Positions 44,338 through 55,592 of a stretch of 64,000 nt of DNA are shown here, in pieces (within the stretch, counting starts at the first letter, position 1; the number at the start of each line of letters is the position of its first letter). Position numbers and translations under genes: made by a program. The stretch covers positions 11,062,001 to 11,126,000 of the forward strand of contig JARFIW010001104.1 in the NCBI GenBank assembly GCA_036346225.1. Reading direction: 5' to 3'. Below the pieces are notes generated by a model. It saw nothing but the letters and a program-made list of their open reading frames with translations, searched no databases and had not been told where the DNA came from. The DNA comes from Platerodrilus igneus (lineage: Eukaryota; Arthropoda; Insecta; Coleoptera; Lycidae).

Positions 44338-45724
44338 TTATGTTTTTATGTGTACGGCTGTTGGAGTACTGGTATCTAATCTTGTGTTACATGATTTAAT
44401 TTTAAAGATGTCCTGGTTTGCTTCTATTTTCTGGTTTGATGCTAGTTTTGCAATATATTTTAGGTTCAATTTATTTCTTCTTATCCATAAAGGTGGTATA
44501 TTTGCTATGCATTGTAGACTATTGACTGGGCTTGTTCTGTAGGCACCTGTTGCTAATCTGAGAGCTGTGTTTTGAATGGTGTCTAATTGGTTTATATTAG
44601 AAGGTTTGGCTGTGCTGTATGTGATACAGCTGTAATCAAGTCTTGATCTGATGGTAGTTGTGTATATCTTTAATAGCTGTTTTGTGTGCGCTCCCAATCT
44701 GTATTCGAGAGCATTTTTAAGATATTGATCTTTTGTTGCAGTCCTTTTTAATTCTGTTATGTGCTTTCTCCATGTTAATTTTTATCAAAGTAGATGTCTA
44801 AAATTTGATGTTATCTGTATATTCTATTTGGGATTTGTTTATTAGAAGTTTTGGATCCATATGTTGTTTTCTTTTCTGCAGAAATGTATTGCTTTTGTTT
44901 TTGTGGATGAGAATGTGAAACCTATTTCTTTTGCCCATTTTCTATTTCGGTTATGTTTTGTTGTAGATTTGTTTGTATTGTGTTGATGTTTTGCCTTTGT
45001 GGTATAATACTATGTCGTCAGCAAAAAGCAGTATTTGTGTTGGTTTCTTCACAATTTTTGTTATTTTGTTTATTATTAACAGAAATAGTGTGGGGCTAAG
45101 TACTTCCCCTTGTGGAACTCCATTTTCTTGCTTTCTTGGTTCTGATAAGCATCCATTTGTTTTGACTTGGAAAGAACGGTTTTCCAGGAAGTTTTTTATG
45201 TAGTGTAGTATTTTTCCTTGTATGTTATGTTCTATTAGTGTTTGTATTATCGCATATTTCCAAGTGGTGTCATATGCCTTATGTAAGTCTAAGAATATTG
45301 CTACTAGATGTTGTTTAAGTTCGAACGCTTTTTCTATTTCTATTTTTAGTTTAAGTGTTTGATCTGTTGTTGTTCTGCCTGTCCTAAAACCTGCTTGGGT
45401 ATTGCTTAATATGTCATTATTTTCTATATACCACATTAGCCTTTTATTTACCATTTTTTGCATTATTTTTGATAATACATTTGACAGTGCTATAGGTCGA
45501 TAATTTGCTGGGTTTGTCTTATCTTTTGATGGTTTTAATATTGGTATTGTAATGACTTTGTTCCATTCTATAGGGTATACATTGTTGTTCCATATGAAGT
45601 TATATATGTCTAGTAGGTGTTTCTTATTTTTATCTGGTAGGTGTTTGATCATTTCTGGAATTATTTGGTCTGGCCCTGAACTTTTTGTTTTTTGTTGTGA
45701 AATACTGTTTTCTAGTTCGTCCAT
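44338..45724 (-). pseudogene. LINE-C reverse transcriptase
   Basis: RT blocks: KSSGPDQIIPEMIKHL, WNKVITIPILKPSKD, NYRPIALSNVLSKIMQKM, NTQAGFRTGRTTTDQ, VAIFLDLHKAYDTTW, NGVPQGEVLSPTLFLL and the catalytic LFADDIVLY. After a break, the thumb region reads LKIYTTTIRSRLDYSC and LRLATGAYRTSPVNSLQ. Stops near 44950 and 44700 split it. Confidence 0.9.
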
Positions 45725-47041
45725 TGTAAAGGATTTGTTTAATGGGTTGTTTTGTTCTTCAATTTTGATAATTTGATTGTCTTCTGTATTTGTTTTTATT
45801 GTATTGAAGTCTTTATTATAATTTGAATTGCTAGATATTTTGGCAAATTCGTCTGCTATTTTTCTGCTATTTCTTGGGGTCTAAAATAATTTTGGTGGTT
45901 CCTATTAATATTACATCTGTTGCACGTGGGATGTTATTTATCCCCTTAATTGCTTTTATTTTGTTCCAAATTTGGTTATCAGGCGTATCACAGGTTATGG
46001 AGGAAACATAGTTTTCCCATGCTTTTTTCTTGCTCTGTTTTATTGTACGTCTGCTAATAGCTTTTGTTCTTTTAAGTTCTATTTGGTTTTCTATGTTTTG
46101 TTTTTCCGATATTTGTATAGCGCTCTTTTATTGTCTTTGCTTGCTTTTTCGCATTCCTTATTCCACCATGGTACTGTTTTTTTATTGTTTCTATTGGATA
46201 ACGTGAATGTTTGTTTGGCTGTTTTTATTATGTCTTGGCTAAAAGATTCTATGATTTCGTTTATGTTTTGGTTTATGCTGGAATATTGTTTGTTTTTGGT
46301 ATTGTTGGTTAGCAATGTTTGGAATTGGGGCCACTTATTCTCTTCTATTCTCCATTTTGAGTATGATGTATGGGGTTTGAGGTTTGTATGACTTTCTTGT
46401 GAGCTAATAAGTATAGGAAAATGGTCACTACCATATAGATTTTGAATTACTTTCCATTCTAGATTTGGTGTAATTTTTGGGTCACAAATCGTTAGGTCTA
46501 TATTTGAAAATGTACCTGATTTTGAGCAAAAATGTGTTGATGAGTTGTCATTTAGTATGATGAAATTGTTTTCATTTATTATTTTCTATCATTCTTCCTC
46601 TTTTGTCAGTTTGTTGGGAACCCCATATTATATTGTGCCCGTTTATGTCACCTAGTATAATGATCGGAGGGGGTAACTGTTTTAATAAATGTTCAATGGA
46701 CTCTTGATTGCAGTTTGGTTGTGGTGGTAGATATATATTACATAAGGTTACTTTTGTTTTATTTGGTGTCAAGATTCTTATAGCTATTGCTTCTAAGTTT
46801 GTTGTTAGGGTATTTCCTCTATATGTTTTTGTTGTTTACTAGAATTGCCACCCTCCGCTAGCTATATGTGTGTTTAGTCTGTCCTTGCGATATTGTATAA
46901 AATTGTATGTATTTATGTTTTGGTGTTCTTTGAAGTGTGTTTCTTGTAAGCATATGTAATGAGGTTGTGTTTCTTCAATTAATTTTGGAATTCAGCTTTA
47001 TGGGATTGAAGTCCATTACAATTCCATTGGATGATGTTCAT
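45725..47041 (-). pseudogene. LINE-C endonuclease and linker
   Basis: ORF2 begins with MNIIQWNCNGLQSHKAEF at 47041, the standard start of an AP-type LINE endonuclease. Further motifs are ICLQETHF, VTLCNIYLPPQPN and IILGDINGHNIIWGS (46572-46772), then the linker KKTVPWWNKECEKASK (46091-46315). Several stops and frameshifts occur between them. Confidence 0.82.
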
Positions 47042-47579
47042 ATTATTGATTATCGACTGAGGAATCAGACATTTCTGACTCAATTTGTTGTTCCTCCATT
47101 GTTTTAGTTATTCTTGTTATTGTTGTTTTAATTTTTTGTCATCAGTATTGTTTTGGATTTCATGCATCATTTGTATGAGTTGGTTTGTATCTTTGGTATA
47201 GTTTTACTTAATTGTAGTATTTTTGTGTTCGATCGTGTTTTCTAGAAAGTCCTGAAATTGTCGAATGAGATAATGTATTTGGCTGGATCACTTTCTATGA
47301 TTTCCTTTATTGTATTGTGTTTTGGGGATTCAGTTTGTTCCAAGTTCTTCTTTTAATTGTAGGATCCTTTTTGTTTTTGTTTGTCCGTTTGGTTTGTGAT
47401 AAATTCGACAGGGTTGATTCTTGGTTGGTTTCTTGTTTTTCTTTTGTGTTGCTTCTCTTATTTGATGTTCAATGTCAGTTACATTTAGTTCTTCTGTAGG
47501 TGTACTGTCAGATGACTGATTTGGTCTTTTATTTCTTATTGTTTCATTTAGGTTTGTTATTTGTTCAGGTTGTTTTGTT

Positions 47580-48291
47580 TCACTCTGTATATTGTGTTCC
47601 TCGCAGCTTGAGGTTGAATGGCGGTTTGTTTACATGTATAGCAGTATGTTTCTGTAGATAAAAATAATCTGTAGGGGTTTCTTCAAATAATACTATTATT
47701 GATTCTGGGATGTTTAAATTTGCAGTTTGTTTAACATAGATTTGTCTACGAAAGCTAAGTATGTGCTTAAATTTTATATCTGATAAAGCAGCTTTTATAA
47801 ATGACATCATGCCTGTTAAAGTTATATTTAGCTTAATAAGTGAGTCTTCTATTATATTGTGTGGTATGGATGGGCTAACATTTGAAATAACCACCCTTAT
47901 GGTCGGCCTAAGTAATTTACGAATTTCCACTTCTGTGTTATTTACTGTTATATTAGGATAGTTGTTTACAAACTGGTCAGCGTCTTCTTTTGTATTTAAA
48001 TAAATACAGATCCGGTTATTTGTTATTCTTGATGCAAAGATTATATTTTTAGGATCTATTATTTCCGTGATTGCATTTAAATAATCTTCTAACTTCGTGT
48101 TTGGCAATGAATTTAATATAATAGCATTTTCTTTTGACGGAAACTGCTTGCAGATGTTTGTTTATTTGGTGCATTGCTTTTACTGCATTCGAATATGTCC
48201 CTTCTTTTATTGTCTGATGGGTGAGTGGGTTTTTTGTTTGGCTGGTTGAATGATTTATGGTTGAGGGTGTTATTGTTTGTAAAGGATACAT
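47580..48291 (-). pseudogene. LINE-C ORF1 (gag-like)
   Basis: Two frames (48049-48291 and 47580-48107) give a gag-like protein with YSNAVKAMHQINKHLQ at the N-terminal side, then FASRITNNRICIYLNTKEDADQFV and LRPTIRVVISNVSPSIPHNIIEDSL. The last block looks like an RRM-type or gag core of I/Jockey-type ORF1. No CCHC knuckle is visible before the stop, so the C-terminus may be lost. Confidence 0.65.
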
Positions 48292-48427
48292 TTCAGGTAG
48301 TTTTGGTAAATGGTTTGGGTTAGGTTTATTTAATATAGCTGTAATAAAAGGAAGAGGAATGTTTAGAAAACAATACCTGTTTTGGTTTTATCACTTATTA
48401 TTTCCGAGGTCGTATTTTATCTCACAT

Positions 48428-49085
48428 AGAACTGTACTGTTGAACATACGGTCGCGGAATGAGTTACATTTTGGGAGTCAGTAAGAGAAATTTTGTTAGA
48501 TATTCCTGTAGATGCACAGGAGTTCGTTTTAATAGAAGTTTGCCATGAAAAATCCTGGAAATAAAGTGACAGATTAAAAAGTTTACAGAAATCAACGCCT
48601 AGTAGAAAGGGATAAGCTAATGCAGGCACAATCAAAAATAAAACATCACGTTCAAGAGATTCTACTCGAATTTTTAACTTAAGGGAACCGGTTACATGTA
48701 TTTGATTATCGTCAGCTAAATTTATGGAAGTTTTCTCGGGAATAATTTGAATTTTGATATTTTGTTGAGATAATTGATGTAAACCTTCGTTATTTATAAG
48801 AGAACATGAAGAACCTGTATCCAATAAAGCAATTACATTTAAGGAACCTATTGAAATAGATAAGTGTGGACGGTTATCGAAGGGTTTTTTAACAAGTTGT
48901 GAAACGGCAGCAGTCTTTTTATGGTAAAAGGAATTGACGGTTTGTAACCACTTAGACCACTCGGCTGGAGTAGTATAGCATAATTCCTCTAATGAAGGTA
49001 AGGCATTTTGTACATTAATAGTAGCGGTATTATTGTTAGATAAATTTAATGACGGTACAACGTTAGAAGTAGTTTTATGATTTGA
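48428..49085 (-). CDS. Gypsy-B protease region of pol
   Basis: Open in the -1 frame relative to gag and overlapping the gag end: the pol frame reads NSNHKTTSNVV just past the gag stop. A linker (EELCYTTPAEWSKWLQTVN) leads to the retropepsin active site ALLDTGSSCSLI and the flap/C-terminal part (YPFLLGVDFCKLF). The ORF ends where LINE-C begins. A -1 shift near 49090 would fuse Gag and Pol, as is common in Gypsy elements. Confidence 0.82.
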
Positions 49086-49087
49086 AT

Positions 49088-50410
49088 TTATTGGCGTCTG
49101 GGTCCGTTGAATGATTGGTGATGAGGGCGATTTTGGATTCTTGAGATATGCACACCCTGATTTGAAATAACTCGACGGGAGTTTCCCGATACGTTAGGAT
49201 TACAGTTGGTGCAGTTAGATTTGTAGATATTTGAGCGACCACAACCATAACAAAAAATATTTCTAGGGTATGTGCAGACAGTATAGTTATGTCCACTTCG
49301 CTTGCAGTTCCAACAGGTAAGTGAGTTGTTAGTTACGGTAGGAGGAACGTTAAGGGTAGATACTTTATGGGAAGCTCGAACTTGGCAAGCTAAATCAGGT
49401 TCTAAAAGACCAGATAGTTTCTCGGGGGGTGGTCGATATTTGTTAATTCTTGACTTCACTTCCTGAAGAGAACGACATAGGTCTTTAAAGTGGGCTAACG
49501 ACGAGATTTGCTGCAATGCCAAACGTTCTGAGAAGTAGGGGTTTAAATTTCTAAGTAATTGATCGATAATTTCGGGTTCTGAAGGTTTTTTGTCGAGTCT
49601 GCTATATAAAGCTTCTAGTGAGGTAATAGAAGAAACAACATTTTCGTCAGGACCTTGGGTTCGGTTACGTATTTCGTTCCAAAGGTCGTTAATATAGCCA
49701 TAAGGTAGGAAGTCTCGTTTTAAACACGCAACTAACTCCTCCCAGGTAGAAATTTGGTCTCGTATGTTTCTGTACCATATTAACGCTGAGTTTGCGAACA
49801 AGTCACCTGCTGAGACAAATAGGTCCTGGTCCGTACACCCGCGAGAGATTTTGAAATCATTAATACGATCAAGAAAAGATGATAAAGGGACCTGCGAATC
49901 AAACCCTTCGAAAGTGAGACCCCATTTGTATACAGGTATAGATTTTCCTAATGGTTTAGGTTCGACAAGAGCGAGATTTGAAAAGGGTAACGATATATCT
50001 GCGTCTGTATTAGGATTAAGTCTTTCCAGAACAATCCCTTCAAGCAATAACACTTCGGACAACAAACTTTGTTTAGATTGAGTCGCAAGGGCATCGTCAT
50101 ATAAAGATAATAATTCGATACGCTGTTTGACGTGCGTTATTCTCGAAGCCAATCTCCCTAACTCGATATTACTAGCACCACGATCTGTTCTATTTATTAT
50201 ACCCGATATGTCATCCAAAGATAATTTAATTTCCGATACGTTAAGGGGCCAGTCGCCAACGGGTTTCTTTAAGATAGCAATGCCTTTCGTTTCCTGTGCC
50301 AAAATAGCCCTGAGCTGAGATCTTCTATCGTTTTGATTACTAGCGGCGATAATATTCCTACACTCAAGCTCGTAGATCAATTCGAGGGATTTTAAATGAG
50401 AAACGTTCAT
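49088..50410 (-). CDS. Gypsy-B Gag
   Basis: Uninterrupted 440-residue Gag. The start is chosen at MNVSHLKSLELIYEL (50410) because the upstream in-frame 24 codons (from 50482) are hydrophobic and absent from the related Gypsy-A Gag. The N-terminal third is helical (RRSQLRAILAQETKGI; HVKQRIELLSLYDD). The capsid part has VYKWGLTFEGF, ANSALIWYRNI, LKRDFLPYGY, IRNRTQGPDENV and FSERLALQQISSL. Two knuckles end it: CWNCKRSGHNYTVC and CYGCGRSNIYKSNCTNC, the second with Cys only. It is the best preserved ORF of the nest and parallels Gypsy-A gag block by block. Confidence 0.93.
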   Translation of the reverse strand: MNVSHLKSLELIYELECRNIIAASNQNDRRSQLRAILAQETKGIAILKKPVGDWPLNVSEIKLSLDDISGIINRTDRGASNIELGRLASRITHVKQRIELLSLYDDALATQSKQSLLSEVLLLEGIVLERLNPNTDADISLPFSNLALVEPKPLGKSIPVYKWGLTFEGFDSQVPLSSFLDRINDFKISRGCTDQDLFVSAGDLFANSALIWYRNIRDQISTWEELVACLKRDFLPYGYINDLWNEIRNRTQGPDENVVSSITSLEALYSRLDKKPSEPEIIDQLLRNLNPYFSERLALQQISSLAHFKDLCRSLQEVKSRINKYRPPPEKLSGLLEPDLACQVRASHKVSTLNVPPTVTNNSLTCWNCKRSGHNYTVCTYPRNIFCYGCGRSNIYKSNCTNCNPNVSGNSRRVISNQGVHISRIQNRPHHQSFNGPRRQ

Positions 50411-51374
50411 GGTGAATAGAATATTCGAGATACGATATATGAGATATGCGATATTAACGGAAATCAGGAAGTTTAACCACAAGGTTTTCTTGTAAAGGTA
50501 TAATCCATAATGCAGTTTTTAGAATGTAACATAAAAGTTCTAAAGTTAAGAAAACAACAAAAGTTATATTTTAATAGATAATCTTGTAATAACTGTATTT
50601 AAAGGTATCTATACAAGATAAATGCTTAATAAGGGATATATCCTTCATATGTTACAAAAAAAAGCCCTCCAAAATAGAGAAACGCATCGGTAAGGTAAAT
50701 TTTTTACAGATAAAACGAGGCTATTTAATGCAGCATTTTCAAAATATATTCCAGAGGTCAAATCGTTACGTTAAATGTTTTTTTAAACATAAGGTTTCTT
50801 TAAAAGCGAGTTTAAATATTAGTTAGATTGATTAAAACACTTTTTTTTATAAACAAACTAGAGAATCTTAGGTACCGTTTTTTTATTATATACGGCAAGG
50901 GTTATATTTTAGCTGATATAAGGTAAATAATTATTACAATAAACGGTATTTAAGAAATGCAATTAAAATATTTATTGTACTTACTTGAAAAAGTAAGGTT
51001 ATCCATAAATTCTTGGAGTTTATTTAGACACTAACACTTATTTTTGCAGATAACTGACACATATTTTAGGCAACTGTAGTTATGGACTTCATTTTAAAGT
51101 TACAGTAAGATAAATAGATTGGCGTTTTTTAGATAAAAGGTGTATATTACAATAACAAAGTGATCGTTTTTCATTACAAGCGCTAATCTGTCAATTGCTA
51201 AAATTTCTGGGGAATTTCCGCAAGGTACCAACTAAAATTAAAAAGCCACAGAAATCTTAGTGGACATAGATAATGAAGTTTATTAATATTATTTAGATGA
51301 AAAAGCTTGTTTGTTACATTGATCCATACATTCCATAGGCATACCACCTAAAAACACGCGTTGGAGCGCTAAAT
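50411..51374 (-). other. Gypsy-B 5' untranslated leader
   Basis: 964 bp between the 5' LTR and the gag start, AT-rich, without ORFs. Next to the LTR the minus strand reads TTTAGCGCTCCAACGCG, which only loosely resembles a tRNA-Lys primer site. I do not call a primer-binding site. Confidence 0.6.
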
Positions 51375-52089
51375 TCTTACATTTAAAAACGGTAGTTAAA
51401 ATTAAAAGTTCGATAATTACAACACCGGTAGCTTGGTGTAAGAGACACTATCACAGTTGGCAGCACCAATTCTTATACGGATTTAGGCGCGGTCAACTTC
51501 TGATGATGTCATCAATATTACGCAATGCTACGTAAATTTCCGTAATTCAAACACAAGGAATAAGGCATGCAAATTAAGTAAAGAATTACTTACATCAGAT
51601 ATCCTGCCTTGAATTAGAGATGACACGTTGACGCTACCAAATGCGTCAGCTCCGGCTAGCTAAGATAATCACGAGTCCTCATCCTCAGGCGTGAAGCTCG
51701 GTAGTCCCAGGTGGCGGCAAATTCTTACCTATGTAGGGAATGATGGAAAAGGTACAAGGTATGACAGACAAAAGTTAAGCAAGCAAGGAAATCTACATAG
51801 ATACGATAACGATACGTCACCAAAAAGAAACGTCTACTTCACTTCACCAACAAGGCAAAAAAGCCACGTTCTCGCGAGAGAAGCGGAGAACTTCCCCACC
51901 CCATTGTCTAGTATTCCTCTAACCCTCTAGGGATACACTCACTGCGCAAGCTCACTACTATGACGTACGGAAGTACCGCCTAGTCCATTTAAAAATTCCC
52001 GCGTCTCGCGTATTTGAAAATATGGCGGGAAACTTCCGTACAACAACTTAACCTAAATACAATGTTAAAGTGACCCTTGGCACGTAACA
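51375..52089 (-). repeat. Gypsy-B 5' LTR
   Basis: 715 bp. It differs from the 3' LTR by TGTAAGAG/TGTGAGAG, one A in the GATGGAAAA run, and TTCCGTAC/TTCCCTAC. It is followed by TGGC (52090-52093). Confidence 0.92.
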
Positions 52090-52093
52090 TGGC

Positions 52094-52619
52094 ATCTAAT
52101 GTGGAATCCGTTTCTAACACTGAGTTATGCAATGAATCCAATTCAGAAAATTGTATGAATTTTGAGACTTGGTTGGATGTTGCTAATAGGAGAAAAAGCA
52201 AATTAAAATCAAGAAACAAGGTTATCATTGGTACCCAAACTGTGTTACCCAATTCAGCTCTTTTTAGTGGTAGTGTAAAGAAAACGTGGCTGCATTTGAG
52301 TAGAGTTATGGCTAATGCACAAACTCCAATTGTGGAAGCCTCACATATTTTGAGATACATGCAGGAAGATGGCGCCAATGGTGTCTGCTTTAAGACTGGC
52401 ACTAGAGGTAATTTAAATTCTTTTAAACTGGGAATTCCTGCTGATATTGTTGAAAAGGTCATGTCTCCTTCTTATTGGCCTTGCGGTGTTATAGTACGCT
52501 TTTTTGAATTTAAGGACAGTGATAAGGACAAAAGGGAATCTAAAATAATTGCTAAAAGTTCTTTGCAAAATACGACTGTGACTAACAAATTGCCTGATAC
52601 TGAATTACCAGCTTCATGA
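52094..52619 (+). pseudogene. LINE-B ORF1, 3' part
   Basis: Continuation of ORF1 after Gypsy-B: NFETWLDVANRRKSKLK, KTWLHLSRVMANAQTP, then FKLGIPADIVEKVM...YWPCGVIVRFFEF, the C-terminal block also seen in LINE-A ORF1 (FWPNGIAIRKFF). The stop is at 52617-52619. ORF2 text starts about 40 bp further on. Confidence 0.85.
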
Positions 52620-52649
52620 CTAACAAACCCACAAGTTAATAACAGACAT

Positions 52650-53850
52650 TCGTCATTCATCAACGTTTTTTTACCAGAATGTTCGTGGTCTTCGTAGAAA
52701 AACTGTTGATTGCTACCGTGCCAGTTGTTCTTTCAATTTTGAAATTATTGTCTTGACTGAGACATGGCTGAACAATGATATTTCTAATTATGAGTTATTT
52801 CCTTCTACTTACACTGTCTTTAACACCAACAGGAACTATTCTGCACTCAATTGTGACCGTGGTGGTGGATCACTTGTTGCTATTACTTCTAATATTAATA
52901 CTTCCCAGCTTCCTGGTTGTTCCAATATACATTTTGAGGACACCTGGGTAAAAATCGACCTATTTTCGCAGTGTATAATAATATGTGGAGTATATTTTCC
53001 ACCCAACTCAAATTGTGAATTATATCAAGAATTTATGGACAATGCTGCAAGACTTCAAATGGCTCATAAAAATCACAAATTTTTAATAATCGGGGATTTT
53101 AATTTGCCTAAAATTAATTGGGTACCTGACGTTGATTTTTTCAGCACATGTGGCACTTTGCCAATCGAGGCTGAAAATCTAATTGAGAATATGCAATTTC
53201 TTAATTTACTGCAGGTTAATGGTGTTTCTAATTCTTCTGGTAAGTTTTTGGATCTAGTTTTTGCAGATGAGGGGGTTTATGCTCTAGTGCGTGAATCTGA
53301 TGTTGCTTTAACTACTGTGGACGGTCACCATCCTCCCTTGCTTATTTCTATCAAGAGTAATTTTATTCCTCGTATTAGGTTTTGTGAGAATGTCCATGTC
53401 TTTGCTTATAAAAAAGCAAACTATGATGAACTTAACAGTATGTATAAGTCAATTGATTGGTCAGTTTTAGACAACTTTCAGAGTATAGATGAAGCCATAA
53501 ATTTCTTCTATTCAACTGTTTATGAAGGTATTAATAAATTTGTTCCCATATTAAAAAGAAAGTCTGGAAAATATCCGTGTTGGTATAGTAATTCTTTAAT
53601 TAAACTCATTCAATTAAAAAATAAACTATATAATAGGTATCAGCACTCTAGATTGGAAACGGACTATGTTAGATATTCCACGGCTCGTAAGGAATCAAAA
53701 CGTTTGATTGACTTTTGTTATTTAAAATTCATCTGTAATAGTGAGCTAATGATTTCCGCCAACACAAAACATTTTTGGTCTTTCATTAAGTCATTAAAGA
53801 GATTCGGGCATTCCAAAACGGATGTCATACAATGGCAAAATTCTAAGTGA
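52650..53850 (+). pseudogene. LINE-B ORF2, endonuclease part
   Basis: The frame begins FYQNVRGLRRKTVDCY, then IVLTETWLNNDI, CDRGGGSLVAI, CIIICGVYFPPNSN, FLIIGDFNLPKINW, LDLVFAD and TVDGHHPPLLISI (an SDH-like end). The linker KYPCWYSNSLIKLIQ leads toward RT. ATG 52753 is internal to the domain, so the true start lies upstream. A frameshift occurs at about 53820-53850. Confidence 0.87.
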
Positions 53851-55490
53851 TGCTCGCAGTTTTGCCAATGCTTTTGCCTCAATGTTTGAATCTTGCTATG
53901 TTAATCACTTGAATGATCCTCCCTCTTCTAGCAAATGTTCATATTCTTACAATAGCACTACTCTTGTTTCACATATCTTTACTGAAGATGAAGTAAAAGA
54001 AAAATTCATGCCTTAGATTCATTTAAGTGCGGGATCTGACGGCATTCCTTCCTTATTCCTACACCAATGCTGTGATAGTCTATCGCAAGCTTTAGCGATT
54101 CTTTTAATAAAAGCTTTAGTAGTGGAACATTTCCCTATCTTGGAAAAGGTCATTTTTAATCCCAGTATTTAAATCGGGTGACCGTTCTAAAATCGAGAAT
54201 TATCGTGGCATATCAATTTTATCCTCTATTGCTAAGCTGTTTGAGTCCATCATATGCGATGAGTTATTCAGTGTATTTAAAAATTGTATTGCTATTGAAC
54301 AGCATGGCTTCTTTAAAGGCCGCTCCACTGTCACTAACCTTGCCATGTATCACAATTTTCTTATAAATAGCTTGGAAAGTGGATTACAAGTTGATACAGT
54401 ATACGCCGATGTTTCAAAAGCTTTCGACAGTGTTTGTCACACGTTACTCATTGATAAACTTCGTTTTCTTGGTATTACAGGTTCGTATTTGAAATGGATA
54501 TATTCCTACTTAGTGAATCGCTCCCAATGTGTGAAAATTGCAGGCATAACATCCAGAAGCATCAATGTTTCATCAGGTGTGCCTCAAGGGTCACACCTTG
54601 GCCCAATTCTTTTTATTCTCTTTATTAATGACGTTGTTTCTGCATTTAAAAATACGAAATGCTTACTATATGCCGACGACTTAAAGTTTTTTGGGTGTAT
54701 TAGTTCTATACATGACTGTCTTAAAGTACAAAAAGATATTGATAATCTAGTAATCTACTTGGCTCATAATAAACTCAAAGTAAATATTGGGAAGTGCAAA
54801 ATTATGAGGTTCACTAAATGTAAAGACTTGATTTTGTTTGATTACTGCATTGGATGTTCTAAACTCGAAACTGTGGTAACTATCTCTGATTTAGGGGTTG
54901 TTTTTGATGTTGGTTTAAATTTTATTAATCATATTAATTCCATTGTCTCTAAAGCATTTAGGATGTAGGGATTCATTAAAAGAAACTGTATACACATCAA
55001 CGATGTCCAAGCTTTGAAATCATTATACAATTCTTTAGTTCGTAGTATTTTAGAATACAATTGCATCATTTGGTCACCTTATTATGCCACTCACATCCAG
55101 AAAATTGAGCGTGTACAAATCAAGTACATTAATTTCATTCTCTGGAAGCTTAGATATCCGTATGCCGAAAGTTCACATGACATTCGGCGTCGATTGGTCG
55201 GTTATCAATCACTGCTAGCTCGACGTACTGCAGCGTTTATAATATTTCTTTATAAATTGCTACATGACATAGTTGACTGTCCGGAATTACTAAGCATGCT
55301 GCAGTTTCGGATACCAGTTAAAGTCACCAGGAGTAATGATTTATTCTACATCGGTAGTCATCGTACTAACTATGGGGCTAGTGCATTTAGTGATAAGTTA
55401 ATGGGAGTTTACAATGCTTCTATACCACCCAATATCGATATTTTCAATGTCACGTGTAAATATTTGAAGACATCTTTATCCATTTTGTAA
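53851..55490 (+). pseudogene. LINE-B ORF2, RT and C-terminus
   Basis: The RT is in several frames: GSDGIPSLFLHQC (54030), EQHGFFKGRSTVTNL (about 54300), VYADVSKAFDSVCHTLL, VSSGVPQGSHLGPILFI and the catalytic LLYADDLKFF (54345-54968), then NIGKCKIMRF. A stop near 54968 precedes the C-terminal part LYNSLVRSILEYNCIIWSP and HIQKIERVQIKYINF (55014-55490). There is no RNase H; CR1-like. Confidence 0.88.
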
Positions 55491-55592
55491 AGTGTTAACT
55501 ATGTTGCTCATTTCTTCATGTATATTATTACTATTTGGGTATTACCTGTAAGTAATTAATTTATATAAATATATAAATAAATAAATAAATCA

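Larger units (their letters stand above)
43242..48423 (-). mobile_element. LINE-C: I-superfamily-like non-LTR element in Gypsy-B
   Basis: Minus-strand LINE of about 5.2 kb with a poly(A) tail (poly(T) 43241-43255 on plus) and a possible short duplication ACAT (43238-43241, 48424-48427). It separates Gypsy-B protease text (CSTVQFY) from the pol text (NVTLNATIDK). Layout: ORF1 gag-like 47580-48291, endonuclease from 47041, RT, then RNase H and a C-terminal Cys/His motif. The RNase H after RT places it near the I superfamily. Several breaks make it inactive. On the plus strand it shows as GT-rich DNA, unlike its surroundings. Confidence 0.9.
37164..52089 (-). mobile_element. Gypsy-B: Ty3/Gypsy element inside LINE-B
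   Basis: LTRs at 37164-37879 and 51375-52089 (716 and 715 bp) are flanked by the duplication TGGC (37160-37163, 52090-52093), and the LINE-B ORF1 frame is restored across it. Minus orientation: gag 50410-49088, protease/pol 49085-40597. A 2.7-kb noncoding 3' region contains a 45-bp tandem repeat. By eye the LTRs differ by two substitutions and one indel, so this is the younger Gypsy. LINE-C (about 43242-48423) splits pol between protease and RT. No clear primer site or polypurine tract was found next to the LTRs. The LTR terminus on minus, TGTTACGTG, is shared with Gypsy-A. Confidence 0.95.
36385..55587 (+). mobile_element. LINE-B: CR1-like non-LTR element, split by Gypsy-B
   Basis: Plus-strand LINE inserted in Gypsy-A gag with duplication AATCA (36380-36384, 55588-55592); gag text rejoins across it (TDAASM then INNPPS). 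It ends in (TAAA)n at about 55570-55590. ORF1 (36589-37163 plus 52094-52616) and ORF2 (about 52650-55490) have CR1-like layout without RNase H. Its own length without Gypsy-B is about 4.3 kb, near full size. It is antisense to Gypsy-A and to the ORP gene. Confidence 0.92.

Noticed and set aside
46572..47499. Plus-strand ORFs rich in Phe, Leu and Val (for example 47317-47499)
   Set aside because: They are the complement of LINE-C coding DNA.
51345..51374. Gypsy-B primer-binding site similar to tRNA-Lys
   Set aside because: TTTAGCGCTCCAACGCG lacks the required TGG start and several pairing positions.
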